Of a DNA stretch of 56,463 bases, positions 20,600 through 32,918 are shown in pieces (within the stretch, counting starts at the first letter, position 1; each line of letters starts with the position of its first letter). The translations under genes were made by a program, and so were the position numbers. Source of the DNA: Chara braunii (Eukaryota > Streptophyta > Charophyceae > Charales > Characeae). Location of the stretch: assembly GCA_003427395.1 (NCBI GenBank), contig BFEA01000275.1, positions 581,702 to 638,164 of the forward strand, given 5' to 3'. The notes under the pieces are model-generated. The model had not been told where the DNA came from, did not search any database, and saw only the letters and a program-made list of their open reading frames with translations.

Positions 20600-20777
20600 T
20601 GGATGGAAGAGAGGCCAAGGAAGAGGGGGGGGGCGGGTGAAGAAAGGCGCTGGAGAGGCCGAGGGCACAAGGGCGAGCCAAGGGAAGACTCAAAAAAAGT
20701 GGGGAACACAAAATTACAAAGTATGATATAATAATTACAAAAGAAAAAAAAGAAAAAAACAGAAAATGGGAAGGGAT

Positions 20778-21031
20778 TTAAACCACCCGCACTTACTGAA
20801 GTCATGCCCGTCAACAAGCCACAATTTTAGGAAATGTACAGGCCTCTACACGAGCGCCCAAATTCATCTGACTAGAAACGTTTCTACTCTTTTTTTTTTT
20901 TTTTTTTTTCCGTGGCCGCCACTTAGCCTTATGGTTAGGTGTTTGCCTGCCGAGCCGGTGGTTGTGTGTTCGAGTCTTGTATTCGGATTACACATTACAC
21001 GCTGGCTAGGCCACAAGTACTGGTGGTTTAA
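20778..21031. mobile_element. Family D element carrying a tRNA-like segment, 254 bp
   Basis: TTAAACCACCCGCACTTACT and CAAGTACTGGTGGTTTAA are the ends. Between CCGTGGCC and GGCTAGGCCACAAG sits extra sequence with an A-box-like TAGCCTTATGGTTAGGTG and a B box TGTGTTCGAGTCTTG (about 20924-20980). It is probably a tRNA-derived retroposon inserted in the element. Confidence 0.72.
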
Positions 21032-21657
21032 GGAACCAAAAAACAAGAAGACAAAACAAAAACGAGGGTTGTTTGCACACCCATTGGAAGGGAGACGGAC
21101 ACGGCCGTCTCCTACGCACCACAAATGGCATCTCGGTCACGATGCCGGCCGGAAGCATCCGTGTCGGATGCGCGCCCTCAATGGCAAGCTCAAGCCTGGG
21201 TGAAGCAAAAAGCAAGCAAGCAGAGACTCGTCAAATATCCAAACACCGTGATCGATTTTTTTCTAATGTCCAAACCCTGAATCAAATCCAGGGTCAACAT
21301 AACGAGACTGAAGTCAAGCCCTCACTGGCCTGACTGGGTGAGAAGGTGGAAACTCTCATCGGTGACATCGGATACTTACGGGGCGAAATCCGCCCCCCGG
21401 AGGCGGAAGACGGTACCCTGTGGACAAGGTGCACCGTCCGCGGTCTGGAGATCGACCGCGAAGGGTGAGACGGTTCTACAATGTCGTCTATAGCCCCCTC
21501 CGCGGTCAAAGTCAACCCCTTTTTCCAAATCCTCAGCTAGTTCACAAAAGCGGGGAAAAGAAGAACTAGTTTGCAACGGCATATATCTGACACTTGGAAC
21601 AGGATGAAGAGGTTTCCCCCCCCCCCCCCCTTCTCTCCCCCTTTTCTAAAGAGCTGC
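21032..21657. other. Intergenic, no supported gene
   Basis: Mixed sequence without repeats I can place. Overlapping open frames of 70-90 codons in several frames show no family resemblance. Confidence 0.45.
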
Positions 21658-21870
21658 GCAGTCAATCCTCTGGATTCCAGAGTAATTAATGGTGGCAGGG
21701 GTTCTCCAAATCTATTCTGTATATGGGATGCTGGACCGGCGTTCCAGCAGATGATGCTTCCCATCAATAGACGGAGCCTCCCCACAGGTGCTAGTGGTGC
21801 CTGCTCTTACCAGCACCTCTAGCACCAAAGGAGGCGTTTTTTGTATTTAAAAAAATGAAAAAAAAAAGAA
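21658..21870 (+). mobile_element. SINE-like A-tailed retroposon, near full length
   Basis: TCAATCCTCTGGATTCCAGA, GTAATTAATGGTGGCAGGGG, GGGATGCTGGACCGGCGTTC, CAGCAGATGATGCTTCCCAT, CAATAGACGGAGCC, then the 3' CAGGTGCTAGTGGTGCCTGC and TACCAGCACCTCTAGCACCA. An A-rich tail ends it. Confidence 0.8.
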
Positions 21871-22299
21871 AAAAAAGAAAAAAAGAGAAGCCTGGGTCAG
21901 AACAGAAGGTGATCGATTTTGTAATGTCCACTACAGTAACTACCTTTCAGTCAAATTTCGGAGGTTAAGAGTTGTAAAGTAACCTACATGGCATTTTTCA
22001 CGGCCGCGCCTCCGTTGCTAAATTTCATTGGCGGCACCCGGCCTCCGAAATTTGACTTGCGAGGGCTGAGGCCGATAAACGGGAATTGTAGTGGTCCTTT
22101 AAAGAAGAAGAAGAAAAAAAAAAAGCAGAAGCCAGCCTCCACCTCCACCTCCACCTGCTACTGAACATGGACCCTCACTTTTTGTGCCCAAGCAAGCTGG
22201 GACTTGGTCATTGATAACCGGTGACAAGTTAGTTGTTCAGCAGAGGAACGCCACATTCCTCGCTCTCTCTCTCCCCCTCATCGTGCCTACCTTACCCCA

Positions 22300-22485
22300 C
22301 CCTAGCAGCACGTCATCCTTTTCTACCAAATTAACATCCATTAGGCTTCCCGTATAAGCTTCCCGTATAATGCTATAACACCTATTCCTACACTATTCTG
22401 AGACTTTTTAAAAGTTTTTTATCATTCCTTTCGATGCATTGACGGCAGCGCGTCATCCTTTTCTACCAAATTAACATCCATTAGG

Positions 22486-22524
<39 letters not shown>

Positions 22525-22850
22525 TCAAACAACTCAACTTCAACAGCCCCGCTCTTCGCCCATTCACCCTAGCAGAGCCCGAATTGCGCACCATGAAGGC
22601 GCTCCTGTTTCCTCCTGCCAACATCAAGGGTGTCCCCCGTATCCCTGTCCCCCTCCGCGCTGACCAGGCCAAGATTGCATCAGACTACTACAGGCCAAGA
22701 CTTTCTCTTCCTCTTCTTCTCGCCTCTCATTTGCGTCTCACTCTGGCTTTGGTCGTGTCGATTGCTGTTAGCTGATGTACTTTCATACTGTTGAAGTTAG
22801 CTCTGCATCAGACTACTACAGGCCAAGACTGCTATAAGAATAAATACCCG
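22300..22850 (+). other. Direct repeats, (AAT)n tract and a coding-like fragment
   Basis: CGTCATCCTTTTCTACCAAA plus TTAACATCCATTAGG occurs at about 22311 and 22451. GCATCAGACTACTACAGGCC plus AAGACT occurs at 22676 and 22806. (AAT)n spans 22484-22521. The frame after it, about 22524-22720 (+), reads as a plausible peptide around MKALLFPPANIKGVPRIP, but I cannot name it. It may be a retroelement or exon fragment. Confidence 0.5.
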
Positions 22851-23856
22851 GTCGTTCCGCCCTGATCTTGACGTGTCAGCAGCATAAGGCAACAGGTCTG
22901 ATACAAACAAATACCCTGTTTTTTAAGCTCTGCTCTACTACTCTTGTCCCTGAAAAAGAGCGGAAAAATGCCTATATAATATATATGGGCAGACTCCATG
23001 CTGATTCCTATAGGCATTCACTGTTGTTGACTATTGGTCTGAAGCTGAGTATAGATTTTCATCCTCGTTCCAGCGCGCATATGGCTTTTCCAAGTCGCCA
23101 TGATCCTCCACCCTTGGATACGATCTGATAGGAAACCACGGTGGAGATTCCAGAGAAGCCCTTCGGTCGACAAGACCTCCTCATACATCACGCCCCCGGC
23201 CGTAGTAACTTGCTGTGGTTAAAAAAAAAAAAAAAAGGAGGAGGAGGAGGAGGAGGAGAAGAAGGAAGAAGAAGAAGAAGAAGAAGAAGAAGAAATTGCG
23301 TGAGGGAGTAGATGATGTATTATTTCATTCCGACTTGCCGGTGGAATAGGAACTGGACTGACGGTCCCCAGAATGGATATGGAGCCAGGACCCCCCATAA
23401 GGACCTGTTAAAAAAAAAAAAAGAAAGGGGGAGGGAAGAAGAAGAGGAAAAGGGAAGGGGGAAGAGGAGAAGAAGAAAAGAAAAGAAAAGTAGAAAGATC
23501 TGACGAGAAGCCATGGCTGCCGTTCGGCATACACGAAGGGAAAAAAAAAAAAAAAAAAAAAAGATCGGACGGGAAGCCAACAACGACGAGAACGAAGATT
23601 GCAAAATGCTTTTATTCACTGTGGAATTGAATTCCAGGCATACTCAATATATTGGTTGCATGCTGCGACATTTCTAAACCTGAACGGCTGCGCTCTGTTG
23701 TCACAAACGACTGGATACGAAAACTTCAAACTAAGTTTAACTAACAGGGAAAAAAAAAAAAAAGACAAAAAAACACACTAGTCCCTCGGACTCCCTCCCT
23801 CCCTCCTCCGTCAATATTGAGACATTGTACCTGACCTGAATGAAGACTCATAAGCT
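22851..23856. other. COX15 3' flank; purine tracts
   Basis: It holds GGA/GAA tracts (23235-23295, 23425-23490) and several poly(A) runs (23221, 23410, 23540, 23750). The last 100 bp may hold the COX15 3' UTR. No polyadenylation signal is obvious. Confidence 0.5.
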
Positions 23857-24051
23857 TCACAGTGAGGGCTTCATGTTGAGACCAGCAGCATTGACAGCCC
23901 TTGTGGCAGTCGCGAATTGTATGGCGGAGGGCCGCCGGAGGGAATGCATCAGCGCCAAAGCAATTGTGAAGAGGGTCAGAGCGCCAGCTTGATGCGCGGT
24001 TCCCAGCGAAGCGGGGACATAGGTGAGGAGGGTCGTGATCCCGAGCGTCAC
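23857..24051 (-). CDS. COX15: COX15 exon 7 (terminal)
   Basis: The acceptor is CCCCTGCAG. It encodes VTLGITTLLTYVPASLGTAH (fourth histidine), the last membrane segment and a 25-30-residue hydrophilic tail, ending in TGA at 23859-23857. Confidence 0.94.
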   Translation of the reverse strand: MTLGITTLLTYVPASLGTAHQAGALTLFTIALALMHSLRRPSAIQFATATRAVNAAGLNMKPSL

Positions 24052-25537
24052 CTGCAGGGGCCGCCAATCATCAGCAAATTCTAAATTAAAAAAAAAAAAA
24101 AGCAGAAGAATTGAAACAAATGACACAAAATTCTGGTTGCTCCCGAGCCGTGTGCATATCCCATCAATGCATTTTTTTTTTTTTTTTTTTTTTTTAGTAG
24201 AGGAATTGAAACAAATGACGCAAAATTCTGAAAGTGTGGAGCTGTGCAGGCACCGTAGACCTCGCCAGGGCCACACACAGAGATATTCAACACGCATCTA
24301 TTGATCGAGGAGGAAGCGGACTCATAACTGGGGTTTTTTAATGCACAACTGGGAACAGCAGGCCAGACTATAACCTGATTTTTCCATTTTAAAGCATAGT
24401 GAAAAGACTCCAAATGGAGTCAAAAACCTAATTAGGAAAAAAACTGACACAAATCCAACAATGCTGATTTATTCTTCACCCCCCAAGTATAATCACTGAT
24501 GCTTCACATTGCTTCAAAAATAGGCCATGGACTTGGACTTGGACTTGGGATCAATTAAATGATAAGGATGATTTAAAAAAAAAAAAAAAGATAAGGATGA
24601 TTTTGAGAACACATTGCTTCCCTCCTTTGTTTTTAGTCCAATTTATTAGACACGCAAGAAACATAATCATCCCAATTTCGAAATTGAAAAAAAATGATTC
24701 CAAACCAAAATAGAAAATTCCAAATGGATTAAAAAAATAGTAAAATACTCTCTCACTGCATGACGAGGGTAATGAATGCGCTGCCTTTGTCCTTCGGGAC
24801 ATCCCTTAAAAGTGGAACGATACAGAGACTGACTGAAGATTAGCATGCCCCCCCTGCGCAAGTAAGGATGACACACATAAATCCAGAAATGGTCCAATTT
24901 TTTTTTCTTTAACCAAAAAAAAAAAAAGAAAAAACCGAATGCGCTACCTTTGCCTGTATGTAGGAATGTATGTTTGCATCCAAGCAGTTATGTCTGCTGT
25001 GTTTTTTTTTTTTTCAAAACAACACAAGGCCCCTCCTATTCTGAGGGGGCAACAGTCCCCGGTTGCTTATCACCGGCAAGCATGTTTGTACATCCAAGGG
25101 AGGCGGGAAATCTCCCCGTCTGGTTTTTTTTTNATGGTGTGTTCACTGTGTTGGCATCGGATGCTATTGAAAGTCGAAAATTTGAAACACGACTGAAGAC
25201 GGTCAAAAGGTTTGCAATTTTGAATGGCATGTCACCACCAGCATTTTTTTTTTTTTTGGATTTGTATCTACTTGCCAGTGGACAGAAGGTGCATCTGTTC
25301 ATAACTTCATGTTTTATTCGTGAATGGTCATGGAAAAAATGGACGTACCTGGAGCATTGTCACACCGAGGAGAGACTGAACCAGCAGCTGTGAGGTGGGT
25401 GGTAGAGGAAGTCTTCTCGTAGTCGCCCAGAGTGCAACCACCCCAGCTGTCGTAGCATATGCCAGCATGCGATGCTGAAACTGCATAGCAAGGGGAGCAC
25501 GATATGGACACATCAGTACTCAACAACTTGGAAAACA

Positions 25538-25574
<37 letters not shown>

Positions 25575-28500
25575 TTTTGTTTTTTTGCACAAACTCCCGT
25601 GTCTTTAAACTACTATAAACTTCATGGACTTGGAATTTGGGCCCTATAGTCAGTCTCCCCTCTTTCTGTCTTCAGCCCCCGAAGCGGTGGAATACTTCAG
25701 CATCTGAACTTGGAAAACTGTGAAGCGAGGGGAGCAAACATGACACAGTACTACAACTGTGAAACATCAAGAAATGATAGTCTTCGTGTCTATATAATAT
25801 ATATCGTCACAAACAGAACTGCCCGGTAAACCGTAGGCAGAGAGAGAGAAGAGGACAACAAACGAGGGGCTGTGACAAACTGTTTCGTCGGAGTTTCACC
25901 GACTCATCAGTATATAGTTCAATGGATGGATTGGGGCTTCAGAGAGGTACCTGTGGTAGCCTAACGTCTTTTTAAGAGGCTAGAAGGGTGATGTACGCAG
26001 GCAAGTGCCCGGCTATGCAGATCACACGAGAAGAGCCGAAAATAGTAATCACATACTAACTATTTAGTTTGATGGTTTCAATCCGCACTCCAACTGCCAG
26101 TTGACAGAGAGTAGCTTGCACATTATATTTGTGGCATTCAGGGCGAGCGGCCGTACTTTTTTGTGGTTTCCTGCTGATCGAACATTGCTTATGCTGAGGG
26201 AAAGTAAAGGAAACTTAGGAAAGACAGTCTCCGGTCGCAGTCAGAGAGAGAATTCAAAGCCGCAGAATCAGAGATGCAACGTACCTGGACTGTTGCTGTG
26301 TTCTCAAAAAAGTTGCGCAGCATTGGTTGCATTTGCAGCATCCCCTCCGGAACCCAGTGCTCCCCCATCATCGGGAACGTGTTGAAGGCGCGTCCCTGCC
26401 GCACATCCATCGCGAATGCCATACATACCACCAAAACACACCCATCAAACCACATGCCGCAATGATGCCACAGAGAACATGCACCAAAGCAAAGATGATA
26501 TACCGATTAAGCTGACAGGCAATAGCGACTGCTGCGGGACGAGAGAAACCCACCGGGCAGATTGATTGATTTCGCACTTCTCTTTTCTTTTCCCGCAGTT
26601 CTTTTGCCAAATCTTGGCAGCTCAGAAACCCATGCCACCACAGACTACGCTTGATTTTTACTACTAGAGTTTTCACCTCATGGCTAGCGCCCGCATTGGT
26701 CTTCTCCATGGGCAAGTGCAGCAAGTCAGAGAAACAAAAGGGGGATGCCCACCGCAGCCGACGCCCACCGCCATCGATAAATCTCGTCGGTGGCCGTTGT
26801 TTCGTTTCGGCCTCCTAAGCGATCGGGTGCCCCCCACCGTGAAAACAAGGCCCGGGTTTGGGTCTGTCACCTGAGATGTGCATTCTAAGGGAGGTGTTTT
26901 GAGCTGCATTCCAGTCTCCTGCTAAGATCTGCTTTTCGTTGGCTACTCCTTTGGACTAATCCTGCAATAGTTTTATTTTCTTTGTTTTGTTTTTCCTTAT
27001 TATGGCCCTGGCTCCATAATGAGTCCATATCCATTGCCCGGAGCGTCACTCCGGTCGGTTCCTATTCCACCGGCAAGTCAGCGAGTTACAACACACAACA
27101 ACACCCTCATGCTTCCTTGCGCTCGGCCGAAGGACCCCTGATCAGCATTGATTGCTCCACATGCCGGGACGATTGACTGTCAGCTTGCCTGCCTTCTACC
27201 TCTCCTCTCAGGTCTGTCCTTTGTACATCATGAGCATTCAATCGGACGAACCTGCCAGATTTTTACGCGAAGAACAAGAAAGGATGTCCTTTGTGCATCA
27301 TGATCTCCTCATCATGATCATACAGGTTGTCCAGCCGCCATCTCCTCATTTGCAAGGGGAGGGTAAGCTCCAAATTCAGTCCACCTGCCTTCATTCCTAT
27401 CAGGGCATACTCACACCAGGAATTCCTTGGATGTATCTGACAGGAATTACAGCTTGGACGTGGACGCACTCTGACCGCATCCAGAGATCAATTGGAAGAT
27501 GTGCTACCGTCTTCGGGTGGGTGGAGACGGTAGCGTGAGTGCACCCTCCGTCTGAATGGCAATTTTTTTGTGGCCTGCAAAAGAATTGCAATGAGATGGC
27601 TGAACGTTTGTGCCAAGGAGATGGCTGTTCATGCTGAGCCTGTACTTTTTTGTGTGGGCCCAGCCGCCCGGGTCACTTTTCTCGCATATTTACGTGTTCT
27701 ATACCGCTTATCCCTTAATCTTTTGGCAGCAGTCCGCTTTGCTCTGCAAATCAATGTCTTGTAAGCAAAAAGATTATGTCTTACTCAGTCTGCCAAACCA
27801 GCCCACTTGCAGCGAGATGTTCGTCCACTTTTCCAGTTTTCAAAAAACAAAAGATGGTAGGCAAACCATTACCATCTCAAGAAAATAGTTCAAGAATCAA
27901 AATACCAAAGTTCATTTCTGCTTGATTGGTTAAAGTAACTATGTAGTATGTAACAAAAAAAAAAAAAAAAAAAAAAAAGTATGTACCTTTCGGTGTGTTT
28001 TCTAAGGGTTGGTAGATACCATCGATGGTATTCGGAGGGTTGTTCGATAGTCTTCATATTTTGGCTGAATAGTCTCTTATTGTCCGCTACGTACGCCCCT
28101 CCATGTCTTGCAGCTGTTGTAGAGTCCCCCGGGTACATCTAGGAGCATTAGATTCAGGATCTAGTTTCGATGTCTTCTGTGCAAACTCTCTTGTTCTCTG
28201 TCTTCCGGATTCTCCTCTACCTCCTCTCGTCGTCTTCTCTTGAAGCTCTTCTTTGAGGTACAGAGTGAACATGCTGACTCCACCCCTTTCGGAAGGAATC
28301 ATTCCCTTTTTTCATTCTCCTGTCCACTGCAGTGGACCATATAACATAGGATCCTCGGAGGCTTCCAGATTAATCCCTTCCTAAGTTCTGCAGGCAGTCT
28401 TGCTGAAACAACATCACTACCAGTCTCAGGTTTTTTAATTTTTGGTTTCGAAGCATTCATCACAACGAGTAGAATCCTCCTAGGCTAAATGCATACGCAA

Positions 28501-28625
28501 CCATATAAGATAAGAAAGACCAGCATTGCACTATATACTATATAGTATATACACTATTATACAGTATTAATAATTATACACAAAAACAACACATTTATGG
28601 ATCGCATGTATACTCATGCTGTGGC

Positions 28626-28692
<67 letters not shown>

Positions 28693-28693
28693 N

Positions 28694-28755
<62 letters not shown>

Positions 28756-31700
28756 GTTGAAGATATAGCAACCCCTTCTGCATCTTCCCATTTGATCTTG
28801 ACATCCTTCTCCTCTCCCACCTTGAAAACGGCTTTGGGTGCAGTTGCTGTGATGGTTTCTAATACAAATTCCCTCCGCTCTCCGTTTGTCGGCTTGTGCA
28901 GGACTTCGAGACTTGGTGAAAAATCACCGACTTGCCACCCCATTCTTTTTTTTCCCCTGCTGATAGTGGAATGGCGACAACAGCACCGTTCAGCTTTCCT
29001 TGTTCTGAGCATCTAGAATGGCTACCACCTTGGCTTCCTCCGGCAATCCTACAATTTGCTTGACGTTTAGCTTTTCCCTCCTCTAGATGTCTATTGAAGG
29101 TAATTGAACTCTATTTTATTCCTGCAGGACCCTGTTCTGTTCTGTTTGTGTCTCTCCTACTCTCTCTAATACTTCCACCGGTCTCTTATGATCCAGAATT
29201 TTCTCTTTGTTTTCTGTTTGCTAAACTTTCCTGGTCTCTTCTCTCTGAAACCCTTGATACCTTGCTCATTGCTTAATCATTGCCTCCAAGCGCGAAATCC
29301 AATATCTGAAATCGCAATTCAATCGCTCCCTCCAGGGCTGTTTTCCTTCTCCCCTCGTCTGGTTTTCCTGATGGGCTTCTGGGTGCAGGACGACGGACGG
29401 ACACTTTTTCTTCTGTTCGCAGGAAAACCCTGAAGTCATATCTGGTATTGATTGGCCGGCCCTCGATTGCACTCCACTCATCCCGAGCACCTTGTACGTA
29501 TTGATTGGCGAGGAACTCGGCTATTTCAGGCTCCTCCTCGACGAACCACGAATGGACTGGCTGCTAGGGGAGAAAACCAGTCAACTGTTCGTCGGTCTGG
29601 GTGGGCCAACTGATTTTTTTGGGTATTTTGCCCGAGGCATTCGCTCAGGTGATCTGTTGGTGGTCTGTTTTGATTTCTTCTTGAGCGACGCGGTTCGTGC
29701 GGGGTCGAGTCCGTCACTCGAGGTCGGTTGACGACTCACTCAGGCTTTGAACCTGTGTCAGTCAAAAAATCCCTCAGATTGAACTCATGCTCTCTTCCGC
29801 AATGTAAGGCCGCGATGTTGATGTCATCCTGCAACCACCACAGGGCAGTTCCTGTATCCGCACCCTGCAAAACTACCTACCCTGTCCATGGTGGAACGAC
29901 TTCTCCACATTTGCTTGGTCCTCCCTCTCTACTTTCTCTCCCCTCCCCATTCCCCTTCCTCCCTGCAATCATTGACTGATTTCTTTCACCTTCTTCCGTC
30001 TCAAAAGACTCTCAATCTCTTTCTTCCCCTGCTGCTTCTCCGATCATCAGTCCTTTTTTTTTGTCTACTTAGATGTCCGTTGGCCGTTCTCCTTTACAAT
30101 TTCCTTCTTACCCCTTTCGAAACCCCTTCCCCTTCTCTCTTGGCCCCTCTCCTTCACCCTGATCTCCGAGCTCCCTCAGCGCCTTCGCCTTTCTTTTGCC
30201 TGCACTCTTGTTCGCGACTCGTGGCTTCCTCCCCAAATTTCTTACCCCTTCCGAAACCCTTTCCCCCTCTCTCTTGGCTCCCTCCATGTTTTTCCCTCTG
30301 CCAGACTCTGAAAAGGATTTGTTTCGTCTCTTCAACGTTGTCTGCACTGCAAATAGGAACACTTCATGTACACGTATTATCCTCTTCGGTGGTCATTCCT
30401 CTTGCCTCCTCCTCCTCCTCCTCCTCCTCCTCCTTTTTCACCTCCCTCCATCTACTTCCCACTCCGGTAGTGGGAAGATCGTGGGTCTCTTCACTGGTTT
30501 GCGCCCATATTCAAGCAGGGTGTTCCGTATTCTCATTCGAAGACCGAATCTGGGTAGGATGGGTCCTTGATGATCTAGTAAAATATCATCTACAGCATGA
30601 ACTTGTCGGATATTGACGGTAGGTTTCTGGTGTTATAGGCATTTTGTAGATGGCTCTCCAACCCCTCAAAGGCTCAAACCTCTCAAAAAATTTAGTGTAG
30701 AATAAAGGCCAGGCCGCACTGGTTTGACGTTCGTGGCGTGCTGGGACGAATATGCCCAGTTTTACAACCAGGTTCGTGCTTTCTATGCACGAAATGCGGC
30801 ACCTGTGGCGCCTGACCCTAAGCTATCAGTATCAAAGTATATGAACGTCCTAGAATTTCCTCCTCACACTGTTCAGGTGGTGCAAAACAGACAACGACTT
30901 ACTGAAGTTACTGCGGTAAAAGAACTCATTTATGTCCTCTGACGCTTGCACATACTGAGCGATTCTTCTTGATGGGATAGGATCATAGGGATGGTAGAAG
31001 CAGAGAGAGGACGTACCGCATCGTTTCCAGCAACAAAAGCGCCGGAGATCGCTGTGATTCCGATGACGGCACAGAGAGGCAGAGCGAGCCTTCTCGTCTT
31101 CAACAGTGCTGCACTTGCTATTGGCGACAGACTTGCAGCCACGGCTGGCGACGCAACAGACAGACCTGTCCAAATCAAACCTGAATAGATGGAAAATGCC
31201 ACTGTAAGGTGTGCAGCCAATCGATATGGACTCACGCGCGGCTCCTTCCACTCTGTCTCTGGCTCCTGCACACATTACAGGGAAAGCAATTGTTCATTTG
31301 GTACCGATAAATGCCACAAAGTAAGAAAACTGGAGAGTACTTCTAACCATACTTGCAAGCGGACGCCGTCCAGGCGGGGTTCCGCACGTGCGACAGACCG
31401 CCGGACCGGACCCGCGCGGCGCACGAATGTGCGCCCGACGACCAGTTACGCCCCACCCCCCCGAAAAAAGAAAAAAAATGCCCCCGTCCGGTCCGGTCCG
31501 GGGGGAGGGTGCCGCACGCGGCAAAGCTGACCGGACCGGACGCTCGTCCAGTCCGTCTGCTTGCAAGTATGCTTCTAACTTTTACCAAAGGATCCAGAAT
31601 TCTGGCCTTCTAGGACTCAGATGCCTTGCTTACGGGGAAACAAAGTGCTGCCAAACCTGCTGACACTAGGACTCAGATCCTGAGAGGAGAGGTAGAAGGC

Positions 31701-32436
31701 ACAAAGGATACAAAGTGTTGCCAAACCTCTTGAGTCCTGACACTAACAATAGTAACAAAAGAAAAAAAAGAAAAAGAAAAAATAAACTGCACAGTCTGTG
31801 CTGACATATTGCGAGGAAAAGAACAGGAAAAAAAAACAAAACAGTGACTTATGTACCAAAACAGTGATGTCACATCAGGTGCCTTGTTTACGGGGAGAGG
31901 AGCTGAGCACCACACAAAGCTGTCACCGTAAAACTAGTTCTGCACAACAGAAAGAGAGAGAAAGGGGAGGAGGGAAAGGGGGGGGGGACCAGAAGTAGAA
32001 GGCTGCAAGAGATGGTGAATGGTGAGCTGCAAATGGATTTAGATTGGTCTAGCAGTTAGTATCAAAACATGCAAAGGACAGCATGGTCACACAGAATAGA
32101 TTGCGTACCTCGAGCCCACTCTTTACCATCCACCAACCAACGAGCCCCTGACCGCCTCCTGCTCCAAACAAGAGTGCTAGACGTGCTCCGAGGGGCTTTG
32201 TAATATATCCCTTCTTCAGAAAGAATGCACAAGGAAGAGCAAAGAAGAACCCTAGGCCACGACCCCACATCCTGTGGATATATTCCATGTAGAATATGAA
32301 CTTGAAATCCTCAACACTCATCCATCGGTGCACCCTGCGAAATCAAAACCAGACGGTCCACAAATGACTTAGAATATCAAAGCAGCTTTCCCTCCCAGAA
32401 ACAAAACGGCAGTAGACAACATGTATACGGCAAAGT

Positions 32437-32474
<38 letters not shown>

Positions 32475-32828
32475 TACCCATCTATCCATCCATTCTATCG
32501 ACCCATCCAATATATTAATCCATCAAACCTGTGCATCGCACTCCATCACATCCCATTGTGTCCCATCATATCCCTCCACTCGCCAGAGCTCAGATGAAAG
32601 AGGCGAATAACGGGAGTTGAACCCGTGTTTTCAAATTCACAATCTGACCCATCAAGTTACATTCGCCGTGGTCCCGACTCGCTTGAACTGACGGAGTGTT
32701 TTATACTTCTAGTCTGTCGGGTTTACCATTTTCACCAAGCGAGTATGCTCACACCATCCATCCATGCATCCATCCATCTATCTAATCTATCCAATCTCGA
32801 TTATGATACTCGTCCATTTATCTCCTGC

Positions 32829-32918
<90 letters not shown>

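Noticed and set aside
24827-24840. The U6 insertion as an mRNA-type intron, as in some fungal U6 genes
   Set aside because: At 8 nt it is far too short to be spliced and lacks GT-AG ends. An expressed variant or founder mutation is more likely.
29888-30616. 242-codon plus-strand open frame
   Set aside because: It is explained by pyrimidine-rich composition and a (CCT)n tract. It is Leu/Ser/Pro-biased with no domain and lies antisense in a COX15 intron.
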